A stretch of DNA of 64,000 bases, from contig CM075103.1 in NCBI GenBank assembly GCA_037576195.1, positions 13,020,001-13,084,000 of the forward strand. Direction: 5' to 3'. The notes under the pieces were generated by a model. That model was given only the letters and a program-made list of their open reading frames with translations. It had not been told where the DNA came from and did not search any database. The stretch is from Phytoseiulus persimilis. Taxonomy: Eukaryota; Arthropoda; Arachnida; Mesostigmata; Phytoseiidae. Within the stretch, counting starts at the first letter, position 1. Each line of letters starts with the position of its first letter. Made by a program: the position numbers and the translations under genes. Below are positions 12,601 through 24,625 of this stretch, one piece after another.

Positions 12601-15600
12601 GAGCTGGAAAGCCGCCGCCGCCGCCACAGGATTAACCAACGGAGTACACAAGCGGGAGCCCTCGTGACGAGTGTGCACGACACGCGGCTGTCTGAACGAG
12701 CCGAAAACGCTCTCGCGACGAATGAACGTTCAGCCTGGATGAGTGGACATCGGGTTCCGGTCTTCCGGACAGTACATTCCGTATACTAGTCACCCTGTCC
12801 CGATCCTACCCGAGGAGCTCAGTGAGGGTTCCTCCGGGAACCAGTTGGTGAGAGGGAAAAACGGGATCCATGGGAGTTTGGGGAAAACTGAAGGCTGCTG
12901 CGACGCAGCTCCGCAACTCTCCTTCAAGGCTGTGAAAAGTGCGGTCATTTGCAGCCAAGCTTTCTCAGGAAGATTTCGTGAGTTCGTCGTCTCCCGCCCC
13001 GATAAAGACCACCCCGTCGGGAATTTTCGGGTTTCCCTCTCCAACTGGTTCGCGCTCCAGTCATGGCCTGGGCTTCTGTGGGCTGAAACTATTCCCAGTT
13101 CAGTTTCCGAGGTTCCGAGTGATCCATGTTATATACAACAACGAAGGTCGCAAGAACCTGGAGAAAATCCCGTTGGCGTTTGATAGACTCGCTCGGAATC
13201 TACTCACAGACGCAAAGCAACTGGGGAATTTGCATACTCTGCAGAAGTTACGCAAGGAAACAAATTGGATCTCCGTCTCCTCAGATCAGGCTAACAGACG
13301 ATCGGGAATAGGATTTCAGTGTCAGCACCGTCGCACACGACGTCGGCGGCTGAGTCTTCCGGGCCGTATGATTTCGGATCTCGCAATCGTCTGCTGACAT
13401 ATGACACGGGACCTCGGCCATCAGGAGATTCGGAGAAGGACGATTTTTCATTCGAACTGGAGAAGAAAAAATTCGCTCTCTCTCTCGTCGGTTGATCGGT
13501 CACGTCCGGACGGCCATCATCGATTCGGCGCGTCTTTCAGAGTCAGTGAGTCGTGAAGGAACGGGTGAACGCACGATTATCGTAAGGTGCTTTTCCTCTC
13601 CTCATACGCGGCTCGGCGTTCAACTTGCGACGCTGATTCTCGGACATTGGTGGTGAGCAGACGGATAACCGAGTGGAGATGTTCGACACTCTGGTTTTGC
13701 GACCCGGAGCTTTCCAGTCGAAGATTCGAATCGTAACTGAAAATCATCGATCTTGCCCGAATTCCGCGGGAATCGAGCGCCTTAGATAGGGGGCTCTTGT
13801 GTCCTAGAAGCACTCTCCATTTTAGAACGTTGACGATCCGCTTCCGTCAGTTAATTCGATGTATTCCATCATTTGTCGTTTGAATTAATCTGCTGTACAT
13901 GAATTCGTACGTTGTGATCACGAGAATCGAACGTATCAATTCAAGTTTCCGATCCGTGATCCATCTTCAGCCCTCCAGGGTCTACGGGACTTGAAGAGGA
14001 AGACGGGTCATGAGGATCTTCATCCATGAAGGGCATTCTGATGAAATGATCCTCCCAGTGGCCACAGAGTCCTTCGATTGATTTCTCCTTAACAGGCGAC
14101 GGTGCAAACTGAAAATGAACGACTCCTGAGATCCACTTAGCGGACTATTCTCAATCGGAGAGCGACCTTCCTCATTTATGAAAACTGCATCGCGCGGGAG
14201 TGCTGGCGGAAGGGGCCTCATTCAAAAATTCTCAACAGAGAGGAGAACTCGTCGAATGCAGAGAGGGTCGGGCCAGTCCGATTTGCTTCTGACTCCATTT
14301 TCTCGACGGAGAAGCTTCCGTGACCTGGTTGCTGAGGGATCTCGGGAACGCCCGGGACAGAACTCAGCCGAACTCTGCCGAATCGGATCTTATGTGAAGA
14401 TTCAACAACGATTTCGCGAGGCAAGGTGCCACGCCAGGAATCCCACCATTCCGCCGCTGGCTTCGAGAGCCCGCCGCACAGGCTCTCTGGGGTTTTCTTG
14501 AGGGTTGCCTCACACATCGGAAACTCAGCTGTCCCCACACTTGAACATCGGGAAGATGGTTATCCGCAAAAATGTCGCTTGTGATTCCGATAACTCCGAA
14601 TGGGAACTTAGAAGAACGAAACACCCCATGCTCTCCAATCATTTTCCCAGCAAATATTCTCTCATCATCAGGTATTCCCTCAGTGGAGTATACTTTTCCT
14701 TCATGGGTGTACATGAAAGGCGCTTCACTTTTTCTTAACGAAGCTGAAGTCTCTATCTTCTCCTCGTTCCGGGGGCAAGCTGGTCCAGTCCGAGAAGTTC
14801 GATCAGGACCCTCAAACTGCAAGGCGACTTTTCTCATATTCCTCGGTCCGATCGGATGTCCCAACAGCCAGCCAGGAGCCGCACATCAGAGGGCGCGGAG
14901 CTCCATCTTTGCGCGACCTCTGTGCAAATCCGTCTGTTCCCTCAAACCCCCCAAAAGTCTACCGTCTGTTCAAAAGTGCCCTTCAATCAGAAAAATAACG
15001 GTTTTCCGGAGTTCGATCCGGTCCGACGGCCTCTGGCTTTGTCATGCCACTGGCTTCCTCCGAGTCTTCCTAATTTTCTCCATCATTCATCAGTCTATGA
15101 GACGGGCGAGAGCGGTCTGGACCATACGCGCGGATCCGCATTGACGCTGTCTCGAGCGTAATATAAAAACGCGAGTGTTGGGTTCGGCGCTGCCGCTAAC
15201 GCTCCTGTCCGCCGCTCCTATTCCGCAAATGGTTCCATCCTCTTTGGCCACGCATCGGCGTCCGCCTCTCAAGCTTCTGGAACTAGCAGTCCATTAACCT
15301 CCTAATGGTGGACTACGCAAGCACTGGACCGCTGGTGTATCAGTGAAGATGCATCGGGATGACGAGGTCAAAAAGAAGTGAAATGATTATATTCGTTAGA
15401 CGTCGATCTGTATTGGACGTCAATGCAATTCAGCTGGTTTCGCGTATCGGAACCTTCGAAATCAACCCTCGTCACCCACTGCATTCCTCAAGGTCGTCAG
15501 TTATTGGATTCGTGATAATGCTTGTCAACCGTTCTGGAGCGCTTCTCGAATGGGCAGCTGGTTGATTCTCATAAAAAAGTGCCCATTGACACCGGATGTC

Positions 15601-16953
15601 TACGGAGGACGGTTTGTCGAAACTGAGCAACCACTCCTCCTCTTGAGCAGCCACGGCCGCCAATTTTTCGAGGATCGTCATCGACGCGCGGAGATCCTGT
15701 GTGAGCCGTGGAGTTTGATTCGGGACCGCGGACTCTGGACACCTGCATTACACTTTTGTCAGCAACTCCATCTTTCGAAGTGAACGATACGCGTCAGAGA
15801 TTTTGCTGAACCTCACAAATAACAGCAGATCTCGAAGACCAGATCGCAGTTTCAGAAATCGCTATTGAGATAATCTAATCGCGAGAACCGCTAGACTGTC
15901 ATCCAACTCGCTGGATACCTCATTACGATAATTTTCCTCAGCCAATGGTGTTGATAGCCCGTGAGGGGAATCCGATCATGTGACATACCGTCGGAATCAA
16001 ACCGAAGAACTTCAGGGCCTACGAGTCCGCACACGTCGCCATGAGCCGACTCCGGTCTCTCCTCCGAGGTCGACACAGACTCAGGAAGTGGCATTCGATG
16101 CTACGTGCATCCTGTGCACGCCTCACTTGCGCGACCGTTCGTGGACTCTTCCAGCGAAGAGCCAGTCACAATATCTCGGCTCAACTTTCTCATGCTCGCT
16201 TAAGTAAGGTGACCCAGACGTCTCTGCAACGAATCGAATTCTTCAACGTGCACGGATGACGAGAACGATACCGCAAAAGAGCACCCAAGCTTCCCTCAGG
16301 ACAGACAGAAACGGCAGAGAGTACGATACTCCCGTTCCGTATATATTATCCCGTTTCAATTCGAGCGGGACGTGGTCTGAGCTGAGTTGGAACGCGGGAG
16401 CGTCAATGCGACCGGGAGTCCTTTCGAAGCTAGTTCTGAAGCTGTCAAATTATACTTGATGGAGTCAAGAATGAGAAAACCGAAACCGTAGGGAGGATTG
16501 TGATTCATTCCATGGATCAGTCAAAGAACGGTCAGCAGCGAAGGTCCGGCCCGCGCGTACAGCAACCCGCTGGAAGCGCTAGGCCCCGCGGATACGATGA
16601 CTGTGATGGAAGATCCAATCCAGTCGAAAACATCGCAGCACGGAGCTTGCGGGAGTCTGGGAATCCGCGCGTAGCGGGGTGATGCGCACAGGCCAAAACT
16701 TCCGCGGCTCAGCGCGGCTTGGGAATTCCGGCCCGATTCGGAGTTTCGCTTCCAAACAGAACTATTACGCAACAAACTGCCTCTGATGGCGACCACTACC
16801 CGACGGACCTGGCCCTGAGCGCTCCGGTAGGGTTTCGACGTTCAGAAGGAGTGTGCGATCGAAAGAGCTCAATGAATTCGGTTGCTTCAGCCGAATCGAA
16901 ATAATACGGAGCCGTTCCAACCCATACCAAGGATCGGACCCGTGGCTCCGTGA

Positions 16954-16968
16954 CCCCCCCCCCCCCCC
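16954..16968. repeat. poly-C tract in copy B
   Basis: A run of 15 C, equivalent to the 14-C tract at 3684-3697. Confidence 0.9.
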
Positions 16969-18232
16969 TCCCCACCGCCAGCTTTCCGGTCAAGGAACTC
17001 GTTCCCCAGCTCTCACTGCTTTCGCGCTGATTGGACGCTCTCTCAGACACAGCCCGTGTTTTTTTGTCTTGGAAACAGCGTCACTGCGGCGCAGGAGGAC
17101 CAGGCGGAGCTGAATTCGGGTAGTGGTCTGATTGGTTGAGGAAGATATCGTGAAACCACCGGGTCATCAAGGGCATGCATGTCAGGAAGTTTGCCGCATG
17201 AGCCGGGAAGCCGAGCGCTGGGCCAGCCGCTCCGTTTTCCAGTCATTAACAGGCGATCCGTTATGGGAACGAGCCGATATTTCATGACGCAGTAATCACG
17301 AATGAATTCCACTCGAAGTTTGCTCAGTCCGAACGAGTCGACTGATTCACTTGAATGCACTCGTCTCGTCCACTGGTCCCATTCCAACCCGCGGTCTATC
17401 GCTGCGTCGACAACTTCGAAGTGGGTCCCATTCATGCCGCTCGTTCGTATAACACGATATTCAACTCACGATCCGCTCCGAACCTCCATTTCAACTCAAG
17501 CAGTGTCGGGCATCAGAGAAGCGTTATTCTCTCGGTCGACGCTCATCCGAGCGGTGCTGAGCTGGCGGCCCGCGCATGTCTCAGTCCTTCGCGCGTCAGA
17601 GCTCTCGAACAGCTTCTCACAGCTTTATGAGCACGAATGAGTCAAAACAGACCAAGTCCGGGAAAGTGCACATTCCAAAGCGAGGCAGACGAACCTGCTT
17701 CTAGAAAAGTATAGGAATTAATCGATCCCGACCACGGTTATCCTCCGGTTCTGGTCATCACTCGCTCCGAATCATCGATTCTGGAATTCGAACCCGTATC
17801 CGAGATTTTGCGTCCTCACCTGTACTCTTCGACTCGTCTCGAACTCATGGATTTTCGCGACCCCTATTCATATCCCAGGAGCTCATCTCTGCCATGCCCA
17901 AACAAGGCTTCTCAGCCAGTGTCGATAAAGATCCGCTCAACTTTTCGCTGGCGTTCATCAACTTGCGCTGCCGTTGGACGGTCTTCAAAGAGACAGATTC
18001 ACGGTCTCTCCCGAATAGATTCCCATGTCCGTGATACTAACTTCCTGCTCTCATTGAGAGCCTTGGAAAAACAGAGAGAGAGAGAGGCTTATTCAGGGAC
18101 ATTTTGAGTCGACATTTCAGATTGTGTCAGGACGAACTTCTTCACCCGACTCCGAAGGACGTCGCGGAATATTCCCATACGATTCACCTCGCGGAACACC
18201 GAATGAATTTTCCAATCGGTACGGGATGAACT

Positions 18233-18246
18233 CCCCCCCCCCCCCC
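18233..18246. repeat. poly-C tract in copy B
   Basis: A run of 14 C, equivalent to the 15-C tract at 4971-4985. Confidence 0.9.
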
Positions 18247-20980
18247 TCGCCTCGGAGGGAGCAGCTGATGGCAAGCAGCCGAGATGATCTGAGGCTGAAG
18301 CGGGAAAAATTTCCCTCTCAGGTTATGTGGGGAACAAGGTTCGCCACGAGAGCACCGAGCTCAAGGTCTTCGGCTATAGAACTGAGCGGGGCTGCTCGGG
18401 ACCTGCTGAACCTTCATTATTATTTAGAACGCACGATGGTGAGCGCTAAGTGACCGTAGAGATTACCTCATTCATCGAGATGAGGGCGTTGGCCCATGTT
18501 CGGGCGGTAGGAGACTCGAGTTCCAATGCATGACGGATACGGCGCTCAATCTCGACGACTTATCCTATCGCTCGCCGTAGCTTGCATTTTTGATGAGTCT
18601 CGTAGTGCTTCGAGTGGAGTCGAAGGGCACATTGAGCAGCTTTCGGGAAGATCGAGAAAGAAACGCTCGAAACATCCGTTTTCAATCGGTTTGCGGGAGA
18701 ACCAATTGCAGAGGGCTCCGAACTCTCGAACGCCCTTCGAAGGCAGTCAATCTGCTTTAGCGGAGGGGAATGAAGACAGTTGAACCAGTACGCGGTTCCG
18801 GTCTCGTGAATAGAGAGCGGACATGGCTCGGATTGCTTCCCCTAAGAGACCTCTTCATTTCGAACAAGATTCCTTGCCCCTCTCCCCTGACGAAACGCGC
18901 TCCTTCGATCTGGTTGATCCAAGACAGTCAGATCGCAGGGGTCGTCACGGTTCAACCATCAATCAGCGAAGTATCTTTCTCATTCCCGAAAAATTCCAGT
19001 TTTCCCACTCCCTTTCGATTCTGAAGATTCTCCCAGCGATACCTCATCTACGACACTGCGCTGTGTAGTGATATCGCAAGCCACGCGACGGCTCAAAAAA
19101 CCTCGAATGATCAGAGACCAGACGTACCAAATGAAAAATGAAGCGAGGCGTAGGGGAAAAATCCGCAGATGCTCAACAAAAGTCCAACGAGGCAGGCGCT
19201 TCTGCCCGTTGTGGCGCATCCTGGCCCCTAAGAAGCGAGCTAATCGGGAAAACAAGCCATACTTCACTGGACTTGCCGAACAGGGAGACACTCGTTCTGA
19301 GTCGCTGGGAGCGTACTTTCGGGACGTAGTTGTCCTTCAAGGGAGGACCCTCATTCGTCTCAGGGGTTTACGGACCGCCCGTCGAGCCGAACGCGAACGA
19401 CTCGTGCAAACTCTGCGCACAGTTCTCCCGACTCGGCAAAGCCAGCAAACGGACTCGCGCAAGCGGAGGTTTGCCAAGACAGTTGCGATTCTACATTAAG
19501 AAAGAGGGGACTCATTGATACCATCGGCATACGACAGGGAGGAAATAGTTACCTCTTGGGCAGCTGACTTTGAAGCTGACAGGGCAAGGGAAAGTGTCTA
19601 AAACGATCTGGGAGTCATCATTTGAGGGAGGAAGTTCCGATATTCCTCATGTACTCGGACATCAGTTAGCTGCAGGATGAGCTGGTGGCTCCATTAAGAA
19701 ATCTAAAAACGAATCCACAAAAACGCGCACGAATTAAAATTATCCGGGACATGCAAGCACTCATCCGATTTGGGGAATGGATCATGGGAAACCGACAGCC
19801 ACGAGGTCGCATGCCCTTGTCGGAAGTCGACGCCGTTTTTCTTGTAGCGGGGACGCCGCTGTGCCATTCAGACCGCCTGCTGTCCGGGCTGGCATGGAGC
19901 TGGAACCCCAGCCCCGTCGGAGAGACCGTCGGACAGGAAGCCAGTTAGCTCATCCCCTGCGATGAGTCTGCCAAGTGAGGACAAACTGTTTTCCTTTTCC
20001 CGCTCCATGCTGTTTGTTTCTTTGTTTTTCTGAACACGATGCGAGCCGAGCCGCCTAGCTCCACATCGTTCATGTACTGTTGCGACGCAAAGAACTCTCG
20101 CCGCTGCTCAGGGCCTCACTTCTCGTGAAGTTTTCCCGTCGTTTATTCCCCGGTGCCACAAAACTTCTACCCCCTCCAAATCCTCAGCGACGTCGGGACA
20201 ATGCGAACCGCCAACTGCTTGTTTTTCGGTCGAAGTGTTCGAAATCGAGTTGCATGTTGTTTGAACGGGAGTGGTTTCTGCCCGATGGACCCCGTCCTCG
20301 ACAGGCCAGAGCAACGTTGAATCCGATGCCACGCTCTCGACTTGAACTTTCGTCCCTCCCTTCGTTCAAGTAAATCCCAAGTGAAATCTCCGAGCTTCAA
20401 CTCCGCGGATCCGAAGTTTTTGAGGTTGATGGAAATGATGCGGCCCGACCCGAGAACAAGGAACGGAAGCAGGAGATGAATGAAGTCCTCGTTCGTCTCT
20501 TGACTCGGTTTGAAGAGTGATCCAAAATTGACTTGGTCCAAAAAGCGTACACGCCTCGCAGAACGAGTCGCTGGATCGCATGCCTGCTCATCAATTGCTT
20601 CTCAAATCTCGTGGTCCCCGGATCCAATCAATGTGCCGTTTGCTGTCAATCGAAACCGTATAACACGGATGCCTCGACACTGAACTCTGTTTGAGTACCG
20701 TGTTCTCACTATTCCAAGCAAGTTCGATTGTCGACAGTAGGTCACTGAACTCGGACAAGCGCCGAGGAATGCCCGCCTGACGAGCTCACGAAAACCCTCT
20801 CTGGGGCCCTGTGCGTCTCCCTGCGGCATGTTTCCGTTGGCGATTCAAACCTGAGCCGCTTCGTGGAATTTTCAGTCTCATATTGTTTCAACCGAGTTTG
20901 ACTGATAGTATCCAAAATGAGTGGGCAGGCAAAACTCACCACCCTATTTTTGAAAGCTGTGAGGAGACTTGCCACGAAAA

Positions 20981-23525
20981 CCCTCTGTGGGGCTTCCGTG
21001 ATGGTGGTCGAGAGCTTAAGCAGCTGCTTGCAGTATGACAACGATCGGGATGAGTGTCGGGCGGTAAAAGATTTCGATTTCGGCCCGAATAACTTCTGCG
21101 ATCGCGATAAAAATGTGTCTGGTGACCCGGGCAGTCAGTTTGGGTCCGGGTTTCGGGAAATATTTTCCCGATCGATCGGGAGTTGCATTTCACGGAGCGC
21201 CTCGAAGTGGGTCCTACTTCTTTGTTGGAAGGTCTCGTCCAACCGGCCGTGTGAACTACATATGTCAACGGATCGGGTTCGTTCAGGTGTGATCCGATGC
21301 GGCAAGTTATTGGTCCCCAACCGGGGGTCCACGGATCCTGGAGGGTCCGTCGAGCTTTTTCGGGGGACACCGAGGGTCCTCGATGCGGTCGAATGCTTCC
21401 CGACACATCGAGTTAGAACTCCGTCGGAGCAAACGTGGAGCACCCGACTTCCTGAACCAGGACACCGCATCTTAGATTTGCTGAACTCTCTCACCTCTTG
21501 ACGTTCGTCCGTTTTACTCGTAAATCAGTATTCCACTGGTTTCAAGTATCCCCATGTCGTATTTTTTTCTCGTCGCGTGATTGTGCGACGAGCGGGGAAC
21601 CCGCCGAGAGCAGTCGCCTGAGAGTGAAATACATGTTCTCTTCGTATTGAAATTGAATTGAGATTTGTTCCGACGAACGATGGTTCCCGTTTGAACGGGA
21701 GAATCGGATACAAGAGGGCTTCGCCAGCGTGGTTACTGTGCGTGACCCGTAATTATTCGAGTCCCAACGGGGTGATGGTGGCTCCACTTCTCTTCGCGCT
21801 AAGCCTCGAAGTGCGTGTTTCACGTCGTCTTGAAGAACCGAGAGCAGGGGAGGGCCACCACCATAGGCAAATCTCTTTCAATGAGCACCATAACGAGCTC
21901 TCCATCGTCATCTTCAGCAGCGATATTCGTCCTCTGAGATTATGGATTCGTCTACTCTGAGATCGTGCACGCGAGTTGTCAATAGAAAGTTTAACGACAC
22001 TGCATTGTTCTTCTTTCATTGACTAGGAATGGCGACAGGCATCTGATATTCAGATGGGAGAATCAGTGGACAAGCATGGAATATCGGTCCCTCGGGACCT
22101 CCCTAGCGTTACCAGGGGGGAGAGTCCGTGGACCCCGGAGGGGATCGCTGACTCAGAAAGGTCGGAAACAACTGCGTTAAGGGACACCGAACCCTTCTAC
22201 CAAGATCGCACGAAAACTGGTTCAGAGCTCGTGGGAAGGCGTCCATTCGTATCAGCCTAAGAATCTCCTTTCTTGTCGAAATTCCGTCCTCTTCGCATCA
22301 CCCCCCGTTTTATCACAACGGAGCCGATTCCGGAGAAAAATGGTGCCGATGAAATCCGTCGATGAAAAACTCTCAAATCGATACGCACCATCTGCTGATG
22401 AAGTTGCCGCTTTCATCCGATGTTTTTATTCCTTTTCGAGCCCATATTCTAGGAGAATGGGTTCCCAGAATTCGCCGACTCTCACATGTGACTGATCCGC
22501 TTGCGCCACGGGGTAGTTCGGGGGATTCTCTCCTGCGAATAACCGAAAAAAGATTCTCTCCCAGATACTCGACGCGCGTCCGCGCTCATCTTCAATGACT
22601 CTGTAGCCGCTTAGCAGTGCGGCTCCAGGAACAAGCTGTGGGACCGAAGCTAGCCATGGATCCAAGCTCTGTCATCCTTGTTCAGAATAGTCGATCAGTT
22701 GCCGATGGCTGCGGGATTTCAGAGCATTCCCTCATGCGTTTGTCCTAAACGAATGAGGCTTCTCTGAGGACGCAGGGCGGAAACCCGTCGAAGTGGTCAA
22801 AACTGAAATCGGCCCGGCTTGTGAAGCATGCTTCGGCTTACGACTGGCCACTGAGTCCGCGATGAATTCCGTATTCAATTATGGATCCGAGTCTGCAGTC
22901 GCATGAACTCTCTCCACGGCTTAGAAATGATTGAGCTAGGGTCAACGTCACAATGTGAGGTGAAGTTCAGTATTCGCACAAATGAATCCAAGAGGATCCA
23001 CGCCGCAAGTGAGCGATGTCGAATACATCAAGGACTATTAGGGAAGTGGGAGTGACTCGAGCTCTGTGGCTATCGTCGTGGTAGTCTGGGTGTTGTGCGC
23101 CGAAGCATCTCACCTCGGATATAACAGACGTCGGTAGCGGAACAAGGAGATCGACCGGTCTGAGGAATGCCCCACCAAAAATTTCCGGATTGCAGTTGCG
23201 GACCGAGCTGGAGACTTGTTCGCGTCACAAAAGCTCAAATGCTTGGATCATGTTGATGGACGCGTTGAAGCTCTACTTCAGTTGAACTAATCTCTATGGA
23301 GGAAAAACATAAAATTATAATTCTTCATGTCGAGCTCTTTCCCCCTTGCGTGATTCCTGAGGGCGTCGAATATGTCATTGGTTCATCCAGAACTTCGCTG
23401 GCAGCAGAGCATATATTCAAGAGACCCGACACCTAGGAGGCGGCTGCGGCCAGTAGACCAACATCCTGTGTCTTTCTTTAAGGATCCCTCAGGAGCGGGT
23501 TTGGCAACAGGCAGCGGAGGGGTGA
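20981..23525. other. intergenic, nothing recognised
   Basis: Single-copy DNA with only short frames. A GGGGTCCACGGA-type sequence near 21330 recurs inverted near 22126, but the flanking bases do not extend the match enough to call an element. Confidence 0.5.
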
Positions 23526-23963
23526 CTCGCCTTGTTGGACTCATTTCCTCTCGCTCTGTTGGTCAATCCATACTCAGCAATGGCACTGATTCTGTTCCCA
23601 AGGTGTTCTTCGGAAGAGGATGTTTCCGATTTCCTTCGCACATTGAGGACCGTCCTGGTACGGAACGCCACTCAAGCCGCTCAACCTTGATCGGTGCGCA
23701 CGATTCAGGAGCTCTATCTGACTGTGCCGTCCAACATGCCTTCCCTCTCCTGCTTCTGGGAGTCGGCTCCTTTCGTTCGCGATGGACTCCCAATCTTATC
23801 TGTCTTTGTTCTTCCGGCACTGAATCGCAAGCTCGGGTCGCTCTCTCATGGCCTGCAGTTCTGGTTGTCTTTGTTCCTAAGTCTCCTGATCACGACATTG
23901 AGTAGATTTCCAAACCAGCCGCTCGCACTTCTGCAAGAACCGTTCTCAACCGTGACGATCTAG
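23526..23963 (+). pseudogene. possible decayed membrane-protein fragment
   Basis: One frame stays open for 145 codons apart from a single TGA at 23688-23690. Its conceptual product has the texture of a real protein: an acidic stretch (SSEEDVSDFLRTLR) before the stop, then a hydrophobic segment (LPILSVFVLPAL) and a second one (LQFWLSLFLSLLITTL). Two or three membrane helices are likely if it is ever translated. I do not recognise the family. The lack of a clear start and the internal stop argue for a relic or for chance. Confidence 0.22.
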
Positions 23964-24340
23964 GCGTCTCTAGCCCCGAAGAGTGATGTCCTGGTAACAT
24001 CTACACCGGATTTCACTTCCGCGATACCCACGTCTCACCCGAAAAACTGGGCCTGATTATCGGATGTCTAGATATCCCACTACCCATTGTCATTTCATAT
24101 GACTGATGGTGAACGCCACAAAGTTACATGAAAGTCTATAGAAGACGCTTTCTCAACAACAATGGTCGGAAACGTGTCCCGAGAACTAAAGAAACTGCCC
24201 CAGAACCTAAGCTGAAGTGTATACGACGAGTGCTTAAGGCACGAATATACGAACACACTTCGCTTTTCATAGATATTCATAGGCGAGCTGAAGTAGCCGC
24301 GCTTCGCCGCAACCAGAAGTGTGGGCGATGGGAACTACAC

Positions 24341-24625
24341 TGACTGCTGTCTCCTAACTCCTGAGTCCTAAGTTCTAACTCCTGAGTCCTAAGTTCTAAC
24401 TCCTGACTTCTAACTTACAACCCCTAACTCTAAACTCCTGACTACTGATTTCTGACTCTTGACTTCTGACTTCCAACTTCTGGTCCCAGAATTCTCACTC
24501 TTTTTTTGTGACTCCTGACTCCCAACTCCTGAACTCTGACTCTCACCTCCTGACTTCTCACTCCTAGCTCCTGACGCCTATATCCCGACTACTGACTTCG
24601 AAGTCCTCACTTCTAAGTCCTGACA
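24341..24625. repeat. degenerate CT-rich tandem repeat
   Basis: About 285 bases built from imperfect 8-11 base units of the types CTCCTGACT and CTCCTAACT, with drift towards both ends. No coding signal is present. Confidence 0.85.

Larger units (their letters stand above)
8138..13267. other. single-copy spacer without a recognised gene
   Basis: About 5.1 kb between the gap and copy B. It contains a long poly-C/CT tract at 8663-8700, AT-rich imperfect hairpins near 10260-10305 and 10350-10425, and a GC-rich stretch with CAG/CAA repeats near 12530-12570. The longest frame (8292-9164, 290 codons, plus) runs through the poly-C tract and shows no family motif, so I do not call it a gene. Confidence 0.6.
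13268..20980. repeat. 7.7-kb direct duplication, copy B
   Basis: Second copy of the segment at 1-7690. Unlike copy A it continues without a gap into single-copy DNA. Differences from copy A are sparse up to about 15 kb and dense between 20.1 and 20.98 kb, where copy B mostly carries extra single bases. I see no gene in it. Confidence 0.95.

Noticed and set aside
21325-22140. Inverted GGGGTCCACGGA-type pair about 800 bases apart
   Set aside because: Similarity stops after about 13-14 bases and there is no target duplication, so it is too weak to call a transposon.
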